Assembly (NCBI RefSeq): GCF_007971225.1
Contig: NZ_CP042435.1
Span: forward strand, 3,723,501-3,787,500
Length of the DNA stretch: 64,000 bases
DNA from: Panacibacter ginsenosidivorans
GTDB lineage: Bacteria; Bacteroidota; Bacteroidia; Chitinophagales; Chitinophagaceae
Direction of reading: 5' to 3'
Shown here: piece by piece, positions 53,384 through 62,012 of the stretch
Layout: the number at the start of each line of letters is the position of its first letter
How positions within the stretch are numbered: the stretch's first letter is position 1
Position numbers and translations under genes: made by a program
The notes under the pieces: model-generated
What the model was told of the DNA's origin: nothing
Databases searched by the model: none
The model's input: only the letters and a program-made list of their open reading frames with translations

Positions 53384-54346
53384 ATGCATGTAAAAAATAC
53401 CTGGATACATTTTATTCATCAGCTGCAGGATGATATTTGTGCCGCGTTGGAAGCATGCGATGGTAAAGCAAAATTTATTGAAGATAAGTGGGAACGCCCT
53501 GAAGGGGGTGGTGGCATTACACGTGTAATTGCAAATGGCAATGTGTTTGAGAAAGGCGGCGTAAATACTTCTGTTGTGCATGGCGAAGTATCCACCGAAA
53601 TGCGCAACCAGTTGAAGATATTTGGATCAACATGGTTTGCATGTGGATTGAGTTTGGTGATACATCCTTTGAATCCAATGGTGCCAACAGTGCATTGTAA
53701 TTATCGTATGTTTGAATTATACAACGAACGGGGCGATGTGCTTGACCGGTGGTTTGGTGGCGGGACGGATCTTACGCCATATTATTTGTTTGAGGAGGAT
53801 GCCATACATTTTCACAGGACTTATAAGAATGCATGCGATAAATTTGACGCATCATTTTACACGCAGTTCAAAGAAACTTGTGATAACTATTTCGTGAACT
53901 GGCATCGCGATAAAGAGCGTAGAGGTATTGGCGGAATTTTCTACGATTATAAAAGACCGGACGCAAAACAGGATATTCAATTCTGGATGGACCTTGCAAA
54001 AGCGTGTGGCTATGGTTTTATTGATGCTTATGTGCCCATTGTTGAAAGAAGAAAAAATCTTGCTTATACTGATGCACAAAAACATTGGCAGGAAATAAGA
54101 AGAGGCAGATATGTTGAGTTTAACCTGGTGCATGATCGTGGTACTTTGTTTGGTTTAAAAACAAACGGACGTATAGAAAGCATATTGATGAGTTTACCGC
54201 CAACAGTGCGTTTTGAATATAATTATCAGCCAACGCCAGGAAGCGAAGAAGATAAATTATTGCAGGCTTGTCTGCATCCACGTGACTGGTTAAAAGAAGA
54301 CGAAGAAGCTACAATTGTGTGGGCAAAAAAATCTAACACTTGTTGA
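53384..54346 (+). CDS. hemF: Oxygen-dependent coproporphyrinogen III oxidase
   Basis: 320 aa. It oxidatively decarboxylates coproporphyrinogen III to protoporphyrinogen IX using O2, implying aerobic or microaerobic haem synthesis. WERPEGGGGITRV, KGGVNTSVVHGE, NPMVPTVHCNYRMFEL, WFGGGTDLTPYY, RGIGGIFYDY and EIRRGRYVEFNLVHDRGTLFGL are all present and canonical. The 143-nt spacer upstream holds a core repeat, so hemF may have its own promoter (imperfect box GACCTTTG at 53362-53369). Confidence 0.97.
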   Translation: MHVKNTWIHFIHQLQDDICAALEACDGKAKFIEDKWERPEGGGGITRVIANGNVFEKGGVNTSVVHGEVSTEMRNQLKIFGSTWFACGLSLVIHPLNPMVPTVHCNYRMFELYNERGDVLDRWFGGGTDLTPYYLFEEDAIHFHRTYKNACDKFDASFYTQFKETCDNYFVNWHRDKERRGIGGIFYDYKRPDAKQDIQFWMDLAKACGYGFIDAYVPIVERRKNLAYTDAQKHWQEIRRGRYVEFNLVHDRGTLFGLKTNGRIESILMSLPPTVRFEYNYQPTPGSEEDKLLQACLHPRDWLKEDEEATIVWAKKSNTC

Positions 54347-54360
54347 TCTAAAAATATTTT

Positions 54361-55335
54361 ATGTATCTACAGAGAAGAAATAGAATACTTCGTAAGTCGG
54401 CTCCGGTACGTTCGCTTGTTTCAGAAACAACACTAACGCCAAACGATTTTATTGTTCCTTTATTTATTGATGAAGGTGAAAATGTAAAGACAGAAATTGC
54501 TTCGATGCCTGGCTATTATCGCAACAGTCTTGATGTTACGGTTAAAGAAGTAAAAGAATTATGGAGCATGGGTTTAAAGTGTGTGTTGCTTTTTGTAAAA
54601 GCAAAAGATGAATTAAAAGATAACACCGGTAAAGAGGCATGGAATGCAGACGGTTTAATGCAGCGAAGTATTAAAGCTATAAAAGATACCTGCCCTGAAA
54701 TGGTTGTTATGACTGATGTTGCGCTTGATCCATATTCTTCTTATGGTCACGATGGCATTGTAAAAGATGGTGAGATCGTTAACGATGAAACGGTTGATGC
54801 ATTGGTGAAGATGAGTGTTAGTCATGCTGTTGCAGGTGCAGATTTTGTTGCACCAAGTGATATGATGGATGGTCGCATTGGTGCTATTCGTGAAGGTCTT
54901 GAAGAGAGTGGTTTTACAAAAGTTGGTATCATGGCTTACAGCGCAAAATATGCTTCGTGTTTTTATGGTCCGTTTAGAGATGCGCTGGATAGTGCGCCTG
55001 GCTTTGGTGATAAAAAAACATACCAGATGAATTATGCCAATCGCCTTGAAGCAATCAAAGAAACGTTGCAGGATGTGGAAGAAGGTGCAGATATCGTTAT
55101 GGTAAAACCTGCGCTTGCTTATCTTGATATAATTCGTGAAGTAAAGAATGCGGTCAATGTTCCGGTAAGTGCCTACAACATCAGCGGTGAATATGCTATG
55201 ATAAAAGCAGCAGCAAAAATGGGATGGATAGATGAGAACAAAGCGATCATCGAAACACTAACTTCAATGAAACGTGCAGGTGCGGATTTGATCGCAACAT
55301 ATTTTGCAAAAGACGCGGTGATGTTGTTGGGATAA
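54361..55335 (+). CDS. hemB: Delta-aminolevulinic acid dehydratase (porphobilinogen synthase)
   Basis: 324 aa. It condenses two ALA molecules to porphobilinogen. LRKSAPVRSLVSETTLTPNDFI near the start, TDVALDPYSSYGHDG (the zinc-cysteine loop of Zn-type enzymes is replaced by DPYSSYGHDG, the Mg-type pattern), the first Lys in IMAYSAKYASCFYGPFRDAL and the second in IVMVKPALAYLD. SGEYAMIKAAAKMGWID is conserved. It is 14 nt after hemF, so probably co-transcribed. Confidence 0.97.
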   Translation: MYLQRRNRILRKSAPVRSLVSETTLTPNDFIVPLFIDEGENVKTEIASMPGYYRNSLDVTVKEVKELWSMGLKCVLLFVKAKDELKDNTGKEAWNADGLMQRSIKAIKDTCPEMVVMTDVALDPYSSYGHDGIVKDGEIVNDETVDALVKMSVSHAVAGADFVAPSDMMDGRIGAIREGLEESGFTKVGIMAYSAKYASCFYGPFRDALDSAPGFGDKKTYQMNYANRLEAIKETLQDVEEGADIVMVKPALAYLDIIREVKNAVNVPVSAYNISGEYAMIKAAAKMGWIDENKAIIETLTSMKRAGADLIATYFAKDAVMLLG

Positions 55336-55336
55336 T

Positions 55337-55412
55337 TTTATGAACTAAACTTATTGCTACTATTGAGCTTTCGTTGTGTCACTCACTTGTACTGCACAAT
55401 TCTATTCAACAA
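55337..55412 (+). repeat. Intergenic core repeat, class B, between hemB and yciI
   Basis: TTTTATGAACTAAACTT, core GTTGTGTCACTCACTTGTAC (55373-55392), then TCTATTCAACAAAAATT. Reading frames through it produce a false N-terminus for the next gene. Confidence 0.9.
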
Positions 55413-55423
55413 AAATTACGATC

Positions 55424-55720
55424 ATGTTTATAATTGAATTAACATACAAAGTGCCGCTTGCCGAAGCAGATACACATATGGCATCACATATTGAGTTCCT
55501 TGAAAAATATTATAAGTCGGGCCACTTTATTGCCTCAGGCAGAAAAGAACCAAGAGATGGTGGAATTATTTTTGCAAAAGCATCAGGCAGGAAAAGAGTA
55601 GAAGAAATTATTGCAGAAGATCCTTTTAATAAACTAGGCATTGCAGATTACCGCATCATAGAATTTAAGGCAACAAAAAAAGTAAAAGCTTATGATGCTT
55701 TTGGAGGAGAAGAAGAATAA
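55424..55720 (+). CDS. YciI-like protein
   Basis: 98 aa from the ATG at 55424; the open frame to 55376 translates repeat DNA and is rejected. The ferredoxin-like YciI fold is indicated by FIIELTYKVPLAEADTHMASHIEFLEKYYKSGHFIASGRKEPRDGGIIFAKA (two His and the GHF.ASG.. turn are the family's conserved residues) and ends with a loose acidic tail GGEEE. YciI proteins are small dimeric enzymes or binding proteins of mostly unknown function. It lies between hemB and hemL, 2 nt before hemL, so a role in haem synthesis is worth testing. Confidence 0.85.
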   Translation: MFIIELTYKVPLAEADTHMASHIEFLEKYYKSGHFIASGRKEPRDGGIIFAKASGRKRVEEIIAEDPFNKLGIADYRIIEFKATKKVKAYDAFGGEEE

Positions 55721-55722
55721 TC

Positions 55723-57012
55723 ATGAACATTTCAAATAGCAAGCAACTATTCGAACGCGCCCAGCACTCAATTCCCGGAGGTGTAAATTCACCGGTACGT
55801 GCATTTAAAAGTGTAGGCGGAACGCCATTGTTTATCAAACATGCAAAAGCTGCGTATCTCTACGATGCAGATGATAATAAGTATATTGATTACATCGCTT
55901 CATGGGGACCAATGATTCTTGGTCATGCATATGAACCTGTAGTTAAGGCAATACAGGAACAAGCTGTTTATTCAACTTCATATGGTGCACCAACAGAGCT
56001 TGAAATAAAAATGGCAGAGCTTATCAAAAGCATGGTGCCAAATGTTGATCTTATAAGAATGGTTAGTAGCGGCACAGAGGCATGCATGAGTGCTATACGT
56101 GTTGCACGGGGTTATACAGGAAAGAATAAGATCATAAAGTTTGAAGGTTGTTATCATGGTCATGCAGATTCATTTTTAGTAAAAGCAGGAAGTGGCGTTG
56201 CTACATTCAATATACAAACTGTTCCCGGTGTTACTGCAGGCGTAAGTGCTGATACACTCACCTGTGCGTATAATGATCTTGCTGCAGTTGAAAGATTGGT
56301 GGAAGAAAATAAGGGAGAAGTAGCGGCAATTATTGTTGAACCTGTTGCTGGTAATATGGGTTGCATTATTCCGCAACCAGGATTTCTTGAAGGCATTCGC
56401 AAAATTTGCGATGCAGAAAATATCGTTTTCATCTTTGATGAAGTAATGAACGGTTTTCGCCTTGCACTGGGTGGCGCTCAGGAAAAACTGGGTATTGATG
56501 CGGACCTCATTACTTATGGCAAAGTAATTGGAGCTGGCATGCCCGTTGGTGCATTTGGTGGTAAGAAACATATTATGGAAGTAGTATCACCACTGGGTAG
56601 TGTGTACCAGGCTGGAACATTGAGCGGTAACCCCATTGCCATGATCGCGGGTTATACATTGCTTTCTATTTTAAAAGAGCAACCGCAACTACTAAAAGAA
56701 CTTGACGATAAAACTGCTTACTTAAAAGAAGGGTTAGATAAAGTTTTGAAAGCATCAGGTACACCTTATGTTATTAATCACCTCGGTTCAATGCTTAGCA
56801 TACATTTCAGCGATCATCCTGTTACAGATTTTGCAAGTGCGGCTTCTGCAAACAATGAATTGTTCAAAAAATATTTTCATGCCATGTTAGATCGTGGTGT
56901 GTATTTACCGCCATCGGCATTTGAGAGCTGGTTCCTGAATAATGCATTGACAAAAAAAGATCTTGATCATACTATAAAAGCTGCAGAAGAAAGTTTGAAA
57001 GAGATTTTGTAA
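55723..57012 (+). CDS. hemL: Glutamate-1-semialdehyde 2,1-aminomutase
   Basis: 429 aa PLP enzyme that makes 5-aminolevulinate from the HemA product. IPGGVNSPVRAFKSVGGTPLF, VSSGTEACMSAIRVARGYTGK, FEGCYHGHADSFLVKAGSG, EPVAGNMGCI, FDEVMNGFRLA, and the PLP-Lys in ITYGKVIGAGMPVGAFGG are present. It is only two bases after the YciI gene. With hemA it shows the C5 pathway. Convergent with a DUF4136 gene 7 nt away. Confidence 0.97.
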   Translation: MNISNSKQLFERAQHSIPGGVNSPVRAFKSVGGTPLFIKHAKAAYLYDADDNKYIDYIASWGPMILGHAYEPVVKAIQEQAVYSTSYGAPTELEIKMAELIKSMVPNVDLIRMVSSGTEACMSAIRVARGYTGKNKIIKFEGCYHGHADSFLVKAGSGVATFNIQTVPGVTAGVSADTLTCAYNDLAAVERLVEENKGEVAAIIVEPVAGNMGCIIPQPGFLEGIRKICDAENIVFIFDEVMNGFRLALGGAQEKLGIDADLITYGKVIGAGMPVGAFGGKKHIMEVVSPLGSVYQAGTLSGNPIAMIAGYTLLSILKEQPQLLKELDDKTAYLKEGLDKVLKASGTPYVINHLGSMLSIHFSDHPVTDFASAASANNELFKKYFHAMLDRGVYLPPSAFESWFLNNALTKKDLDHTIKAAEESLKEIL

Positions 57013-57019
57013 GTAAAAT

Positions 57020-57559
57020 TTATTTAACCGCAACAGGATAGTGTTTAAATAAAGCTGCTACTCCTTTATCAATGGCAGTTTGAAATTTTGAAGATTTTTC
57101 AGGAACCACATCTTCTACAGCACCTGTCCAGATCATCATGTTCTTTTTTGCATCTACGATATCAAGGGTCATGGTGCCAACCCTGTAGCGGCCTGTTTCT
57201 ATCTCTTTGCTCTCCCATTTATAATTACGCTGTCCAATGTACAAAGGAGGGTCAGTCATAAGATTTGTCTCTCTTGTCTGTACCTTTTCTTTTACAACAA
57301 GTCCGATGTTTATAAGTATATCGGGGTTAGCTTCAGATCTTTCGCACCCTCTTTTTTCCAGTTCTCTTGCTATCGCATTTTGCAGCAGTAAAGTAGAAGA
57401 TATGAAGTTTGCACTAATAGTATCACCGCTTGCATGCAGTTTATAAAAATCAAAAGTTTTATAATCATTGAAATCAACATTTGGTGCTGATTCTGTATTA
57501 GATACTTTGGTAGTGGAACAGGAAGTAATCAACAATGCAAAAAAGATGTATTTTTTCAT
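57020..57559 (-). CDS. DUF4136 lipoprotein
   Basis: 179 aa; lipobox in MKKYIFFALLITSC (Cys14). The mature part matches the DUF4136 pattern: FNDYKTFDFYKL near the start, LLQNAIARELEKRGCERSEANPDILINIGLVVKEK, and YRVGTMTLDIVDAKKNMMIWTGAVEDVV, ending IDKGVAALFKHYPV. Probably outer-membrane anchored; function unknown. The segment RGCERSEANPD is unusually rich in Ser/Glu but is family-like. Confidence 0.9.
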   Translation of the reverse strand: MKKYIFFALLITSCSTTKVSNTESAPNVDFNDYKTFDFYKLHASGDTISANFISSTLLLQNAIARELEKRGCERSEANPDILINIGLVVKEKVQTRETNLMTDPPLYIGQRNYKWESKEIETGRYRVGTMTLDIVDAKKNMMIWTGAVEDVVPEKSSKFQTAIDKGVAALFKHYPVAVK

Positions 57560-57610
57560 AGCTAAACATTATTCAGCAATTTAAAAAAAATAACTATCAC
57601 TAAGAATTGT

Positions 57611-57692
57611 GAATTGCTGAATACTATCCAATGCGTACAAGAGTGCGACGCAACAAAAGCATCATTTATATTCTTCAGCCCGGCTCAAAAAT
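57611..57692 (-). repeat. Intergenic core repeat, class A
   Basis: AATTGCTGAATACTATCCAATGC, core GTACAAGAGTGCGACGCAAC (57635-57654), AAAAGCATCATTTATATT, and outer CAGCCCGGCTCAAAAATG. A complete single element. Confidence 0.92.
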
Positions 57693-57740
57693 GCTTCTGT
57701 TCAATACATGCTTCTTGAACCTTTTAACTTGAATCTTCGT

Positions 57741-59297
57741 CTACTTACTAATCATCTTCACCACAGGAATGATCATCTCCTCCATGCTTACACCACCATG
57801 TTGAAATGTGTTCTTGTAATAGTTTACGTAATAATTGTAATTGTTTGGGTAACAAAGAAACCCATCTTCCTTTGCAAAAATGAAAGAAGAATTTACATTG
57901 GGCACAGGCAAACCTGCTTCATGCGGGTTGCGGAATGCAAGCACTTCTTTAGGTTCGTAATTTAAATTGCGGCCGTGTTTATAACGAAGGTTAGCAGTAG
58001 TTTGTTTATCGCCGATAACTTTATAAGGTGTCTTCACACGCACACTACCATGGTCCGTAGCAAGCACTATATTAATTTTCTTATCTGCGATTTTTTTCAA
58101 TGCCTGGTACAACGGGCTGTGTTCAAACCAGCTTTTTGTAATGCTTCTGTAGCTTCTTTCATCGGCAGCCAATTCTTTCAGCACTTCCATTTCTGTGCGT
58201 GCATGGCTAAGCATATCAACAAAATTGTAGATGATAATATTCAGGTCGTTTCGTAAAAGGTTGTGAATATTATTTACCAGTTGCTGACCATCGTTATGAT
58301 TCACCACTTTTGTATAACTGAACTTTATATCATCCCTGTTCAAACGCTTTAGCTGGCCTTTAAAAAACTCTTCTTCAAACAAATTCTTACCACCTTCATC
58401 ATCATCATTTTTCCATTGCACCGGATATTTCTTTTCAATATCTACCGGTAGTAATCCTGCACAGATAGCATTCCTGCTGTATTGTGTGGCGGTAGGCAAT
58501 ATGCTGTAAAAAGTTTCTTCTTCCAGTATGCGGAACGTTTCTGCAAAAATCGGTTGTATGGTTTTCCATTGATCATAACGTAAGTTATCAATGAGTATAA
58601 AAAATGTTGGTGTGCCTTTTTCAACATGCGGTAAAACTTTTCTTTTAAAAAGATCATGGCTCATTACGGGCGCATCAGGAGCTTTAGGATTTAACCAGCC
58701 TGCATAGTTTCTTGAAATAAATTTAAAAAATTCTGTATTGGCCTCCTGCTTTTGAGATTGCAATACTTCACGCATTTCAGGGCTTTCGCTCTTTTCCATT
58801 TCAAGTTCCCAATACACCAGTTTTTTATAAATATCCATCCATTCGTTGTAATCAGGGTTGCTGTTCAACGCCATGAATAAATTACGAAACTGTTGCTGGT
58901 AAGCCGTGTTGGTTTTTTCAGAAACCAGTCTTTTATTATCAATGATCTTTTTTAAACTAAGCAATACCTGATTCGGATTCACAGGCTTAATCAAATAGTC
59001 TGTAATCTGGCTGCCAATTGCATCATCCATCAGGTTCTCTGTTTCATTTTTTGTGATCATTACAACCGGTATCTGGCTATTCACTTCTTTTATCTTCTGT
59101 AATGTTTCCAGGCCTGTAATGCCGGGCATCGTTTCATCAAGCAACACCACATCAACTGCATTATCCCTTACAAAATCAATTGCTTCAAAACCATTGGTAA
59201 GCGTTTGCACATCGTAGCCTTTATTTTCTAAAAATAATTTTTGAGATTGCAGGCTTTCAATTTCATCATCTACCCAAAGTATAGTTGCTAATGCCAT
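57741..59297 (-). CDS. porX: PorX: T9SS-controlling response regulator with PglZ domain
   Basis: 518 aa. The receiver domain (1-122) has ATILWVDDEIESL (acidic pocket), phospho-acceptor D54 in VVLLDETMPGITG, the switch Thr/Lys in VVMITKNETE and DYLIKPVNP. A linker helix precedes the PglZ alkaline-phosphatase-like domain (about 210-515) with TFFILIDNLRYDQW, YNFVDMLSHARTEM and VLATDHGSVRVKTP (metal ligands D, H). This is the architecture of PorX, partner of the PorY kinase and of SigP in Porphyromonas gingivalis, controlling type 9 secretion genes. PorY is not adjacent. Upstream is a divergent HD gene. Confidence 0.93.
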   Translation of the reverse strand: MALATILWVDDEIESLQSQKLFLENKGYDVQTLTNGFEAIDFVRDNAVDVVLLDETMPGITGLETLQKIKEVNSQIPVVMITKNETENLMDDAIGSQITDYLIKPVNPNQVLLSLKKIIDNKRLVSEKTNTAYQQQFRNLFMALNSNPDYNEWMDIYKKLVYWELEMEKSESPEMREVLQSQKQEANTEFFKFISRNYAGWLNPKAPDAPVMSHDLFKRKVLPHVEKGTPTFFILIDNLRYDQWKTIQPIFAETFRILEEETFYSILPTATQYSRNAICAGLLPVDIEKKYPVQWKNDDDEGGKNLFEEEFFKGQLKRLNRDDIKFSYTKVVNHNDGQQLVNNIHNLLRNDLNIIIYNFVDMLSHARTEMEVLKELAADERSYRSITKSWFEHSPLYQALKKIADKKINIVLATDHGSVRVKTPYKVIGDKQTTANLRYKHGRNLNYEPKEVLAFRNPHEAGLPVPNVNSSFIFAKEDGFLCYPNNYNYYVNYYKNTFQHGGVSMEEMIIPVVKMISK

Positions 59298-59317
59298 AAT
59301 TTAATTTTAGATTTTTA

Positions 59318-59398
59318 TGAACCAGGCTTCTGAATAAGTATTAAACATCGTTGCGTCGCACTCTTGTACGCTTTGTACTTTATTCCACATAAGAACGA
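59318..59398 (+). repeat. Intergenic core repeat, class A, between porX and the HD gene
   Basis: TATGAACCAGGCTTCTG, core GTTGCGTCGCACTCTTGTAC (59350-59369), then GCTTTGTACTTTATTCCAC and ATAAGAACG. Complete; lies in the divergent promoter region. Confidence 0.92.
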
Positions 59399-59429
59399 CA
59401 GCCTTGCAATATTAGTGCGACGATTTTTG

Positions 59430-59485
59430 CAAATCTGCGCTTTCATTTGCACATTTGCATATTTTCACATTTCACATTCGACACA
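59430..59485. repeat. Iterated TTTGCACATTTGCATATTT words
   Basis: Degenerate tandem copies of CA(T/A)TT(T/C)(G/C)CA just upstream of the HD gene; spacer-type iteration. Confidence 0.5.
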
Positions 59486-59505
59486 TTAACAATTTAGCAA
59501 CAGCC

Positions 59506-60711
59506 ATGCAGATACCTAAAAGAAAAATCATCAACGATCCGGTGCATGGTTTTATCACAATTGAGCATCCGCTTATTTTCAGCATTATTGCGCATCCATA
59601 CTATCAAAGGTTACGACGGATTCATCAAATGGCATTGGCGCAACTTGTTTATCCTGGTGCAGTCCATACAAGATTGCATCATTCATTGGGTGCTTATCAT
59701 TTAATGTGTCTTGCCATTAATGAACTTAAAAGTAAAGGTGCAGTAATAACACCCGACGAAGAAGTTGCAGCCAAGGCTGCTATATTGTTGCACGATATTG
59801 GGCATGGGCCTTTCTCCCATGCACTGGAAAATATATTGCTGCCGGGCATTAGCCATGAAGAATTAAGTTTGCAGATCATGCATGTGCTGAATAAAGAATT
59901 AAATGGCAAACTTGATCTAGCCATTCAATTATTTACCGGCAAATACCATAAACTTTTTTTGCACCAGCTTATCAGCAGCCAGCTTGATGTAGACAGGATG
60001 GATTATCTCACACGTGACAGTTTTTTTACAGGCGTAAGCGAAGGAATAATTGGTTATGACCGCTTGCTAAAAATGTTCATCGGGTATAACAACCAGCTAA
60101 TGATAGAAGAAAAAGGCATTTACAGTGTGGAGAAGTTTTTGGTAGCACGCAGGCAAATGTACTGGCAGGTTTACCTGCATAAAACAGTGCTTGCAGCAGA
60201 AAAAATGCTGGTGAAAATTATTACAAGAGCACGAGAGATAAAAGCAAATTCTTTTTCACCCTATCTCAATGAGTTTCTGCACAAAGAACATTCTAAAGAA
60301 ACCGTTTATCAATTATTATTCGAATTCTGCCAGCTTGATGATTATGATATAATTGGTTCTATAAAAATATGGGCAACCGAAAATGATAGAGTGCTTTCCA
60401 CCTTATGTAAAAACCTGTTAAAAAGAGATTTACTAAAATGTAAATTACAAACACAACGTTTTGACGAAGAGCTTATTCAAACAAAGAAAAAATCAGTGAT
60501 GCAGCAACTAGGTCTTACGTTCGAAGAGGCAGGTTATTTTGTATTTACAGGAGAAGCCATCAACACAACCTACAAGCTTGAAGATGAACACATCAACATT
60601 CTTTTTAAAAATGAATCTGTGAAAGACATTTCAAAAGTTGATAACCCGCTTATCCACCAAACATTGTCTGTGCCTGTGAAAAAATTCTACATTTGCTATC
60701 TTAATGTTTAG
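59506..60711 (+). CDS. HD-domain phosphohydrolase (YdhJ/dGTPase-like)
   Basis: 401 aa from the ATG at 59506 (MQIPKRKIINDPVHGF), which gives the conserved start of this family; 17 further codons are open upstream. The HD domain (about 45-180) shows HTRLHHSLGAYHL (first His), AILLHDIGHGPFSHALE (HD pair) and SSQLDVDRMDYLTRDSFFTG with the last Asp. These proteins hydrolyse nucleotide phosphates or act on unknown phosphoesters; dGTP specificity cannot be assumed. Terminal half mixed helical. Divergent from porX. Confidence 0.92.
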   Translation: MQIPKRKIINDPVHGFITIEHPLIFSIIAHPYYQRLRRIHQMALAQLVYPGAVHTRLHHSLGAYHLMCLAINELKSKGAVITPDEEVAAKAAILLHDIGHGPFSHALENILLPGISHEELSLQIMHVLNKELNGKLDLAIQLFTGKYHKLFLHQLISSQLDVDRMDYLTRDSFFTGVSEGIIGYDRLLKMFIGYNNQLMIEEKGIYSVEKFLVARRQMYWQVYLHKTVLAAEKMLVKIITRAREIKANSFSPYLNEFLHKEHSKETVYQLLFEFCQLDDYDIIGSIKIWATENDRVLSTLCKNLLKRDLLKCKLQTQRFDEELIQTKKKSVMQQLGLTFEEAGYFVFTGEAINTTYKLEDEHINILFKNESVKDISKVDNPLIHQTLSVPVKKFYICYLNV

Positions 60712-60785
60712 GTTGTTCCCCCTGCGTGCATAAAATTTTTATCGCGTAACAATTTTTAATATCTAAATTTAAACATCTGTTCAAT

Positions 60786-61838
60786 ATGCAATTTACCGCA
60801 GCTCAAATAGCCATGCTCATAAACGGGCAGGTAGAAGGTAATGCTTCTGCAACTGTTGATTCCTTTGGCAAAATTGAAGAAGCCAAATCCAATCAACTGG
60901 CCTTTCTGGCCAACCCCAAATATGAGGAATATCTATACTCCACAAAGGCTGCGGTTATTATAGTCAATGAAACACAAGAGCTAAAAGAACCGGTAAGTGC
61001 AGCGCTTATCCGCGTACCGGATGCTTATTCGGCTTTTGCAACCCTTCTGCATAAGTACCAGGAAATTATGCGCCAGCAACTCAGTGGCATACAGGAGCCA
61101 AGTTTTATTCATAAAACTGCAGTACTGGGTGAAAATGTTTTTGTGGCTGCATTTAGTTATATAGGAGAAAAAGTGCAGGTTGGCAATAATGTAAAAATAT
61201 ATCCGGGTGTTTTTTTGGGTGATAATGTGAAAATAGGTGAGAATTCAATCTTGCTCCCGGGCGTAAAAATTTATCATGATTGTGTTATTGGAAAAAATGT
61301 AACCATTCATGCAGGTACAGTTATCGGCGGCGATGGGTTTGGTTTTGCGCCACAACCGGATGGCAGCTATAAAAAAGTTCCGCAGATTGGCAATGTTGTG
61401 GTGGAAGATTTTGTAGAAATAGGTTCCAATTCCTGTATAGATCGTGCAACTATTGGGTCAACAATTATAAGATCCGGTGCCAAGCTCGATAATCTTTTGC
61501 AGATTGCCCATAATGTAGAAGTGGGCAATAATACAGTAATTGCTGCACAGGCAGGTATTAGTGGCAGCACCAAAGTGGGTAACAATGTGCAGATAGGCGG
61601 CCAGGCAGGCATTGTAGGCCACATTCAAATTGCAGATGGTACACGCATCAACGCTCAAAGCGGCGTAAGCAAATCAATAAAAACACCTAATTCAGCAGTA
61701 ACCGGTTCCCCTGCTTTTGAATATACCAGCGCATTACGCAGCCAGGCAGTAAGCCGCAATCTTCCCGATCTTGAAAAAAGGGTATTGGAGCTCGAAAAAC
61801 TGGTTCAGCAACTCATGCAGGAACGGGTAATAATTTAA
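60786..61838 (+). CDS. lpxD: UDP-3-O-(3-hydroxyacyl)glucosamine N-acyltransferase
   Basis: 350 aa. Third step of lipid A synthesis. The N-terminal uridine-binding domain (1-100) is followed by the left-handed beta helix of hexapeptide repeats (VGNNVKIYPGVFLGDNVKIG... ) and the catalytic His in NLLQIAHNVEVGNN (E. coli His239 position). The C-terminal helix LPDLEKRVLELEKLVQQLMQ is typical. First of the lpxD-lpxC/fabZ-lpxA group, 257 nt ahead of lpxC-fabZ. Confidence 0.97.
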   Translation: MQFTAAQIAMLINGQVEGNASATVDSFGKIEEAKSNQLAFLANPKYEEYLYSTKAAVIIVNETQELKEPVSAALIRVPDAYSAFATLLHKYQEIMRQQLSGIQEPSFIHKTAVLGENVFVAAFSYIGEKVQVGNNVKIYPGVFLGDNVKIGENSILLPGVKIYHDCVIGKNVTIHAGTVIGGDGFGFAPQPDGSYKKVPQIGNVVVEDFVEIGSNSCIDRATIGSTIIRSGAKLDNLLQIAHNVEVGNNTVIAAQAGISGSTKVGNNVQIGGQAGIVGHIQIADGTRINAQSGVSKSIKTPNSAVTGSPAFEYTSALRSQAVSRNLPDLEKRVLELEKLVQQLMQERVII

Positions 61839-61848
61839 TTTATTTGGA

Positions 61849-61915
61849 TACCAGCAGTTGTTCCTTGTGGCGTCGTTCCTTGCGTCGCATTTCGTTCATC
61901 GTTTCATCAAATGGC
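61849..61915 (+). repeat. Intergenic core repeat, class C end
   Basis: TACCAGCAGTTGTTC, a partial duplicate GTGGCGTCGTTCC, then TTGCGTCGCATTTCGTTCATCG (61880-61901). It shares the altered right half with the 18548 copy. Confidence 0.75.
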
Positions 61916-61992
61916 ATCAATATAAAAATGCTGTTTATTAATCAGTATATATAAGCTTGGCATTATAGCCTTTTATCTTTCCCGCGAAACCT

Positions 61993-62000
61993 TATTTTTG
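61993..62000 (+). promoter_or_regulatory. Probable -7 box of lpxC-fabZ
   Basis: TATTTTTG; predicts a leader of about 90 nt that includes the class A repeat at 62031. Confidence 0.45.
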
Positions 62001-62012
62001 CAGCCGATAAAG

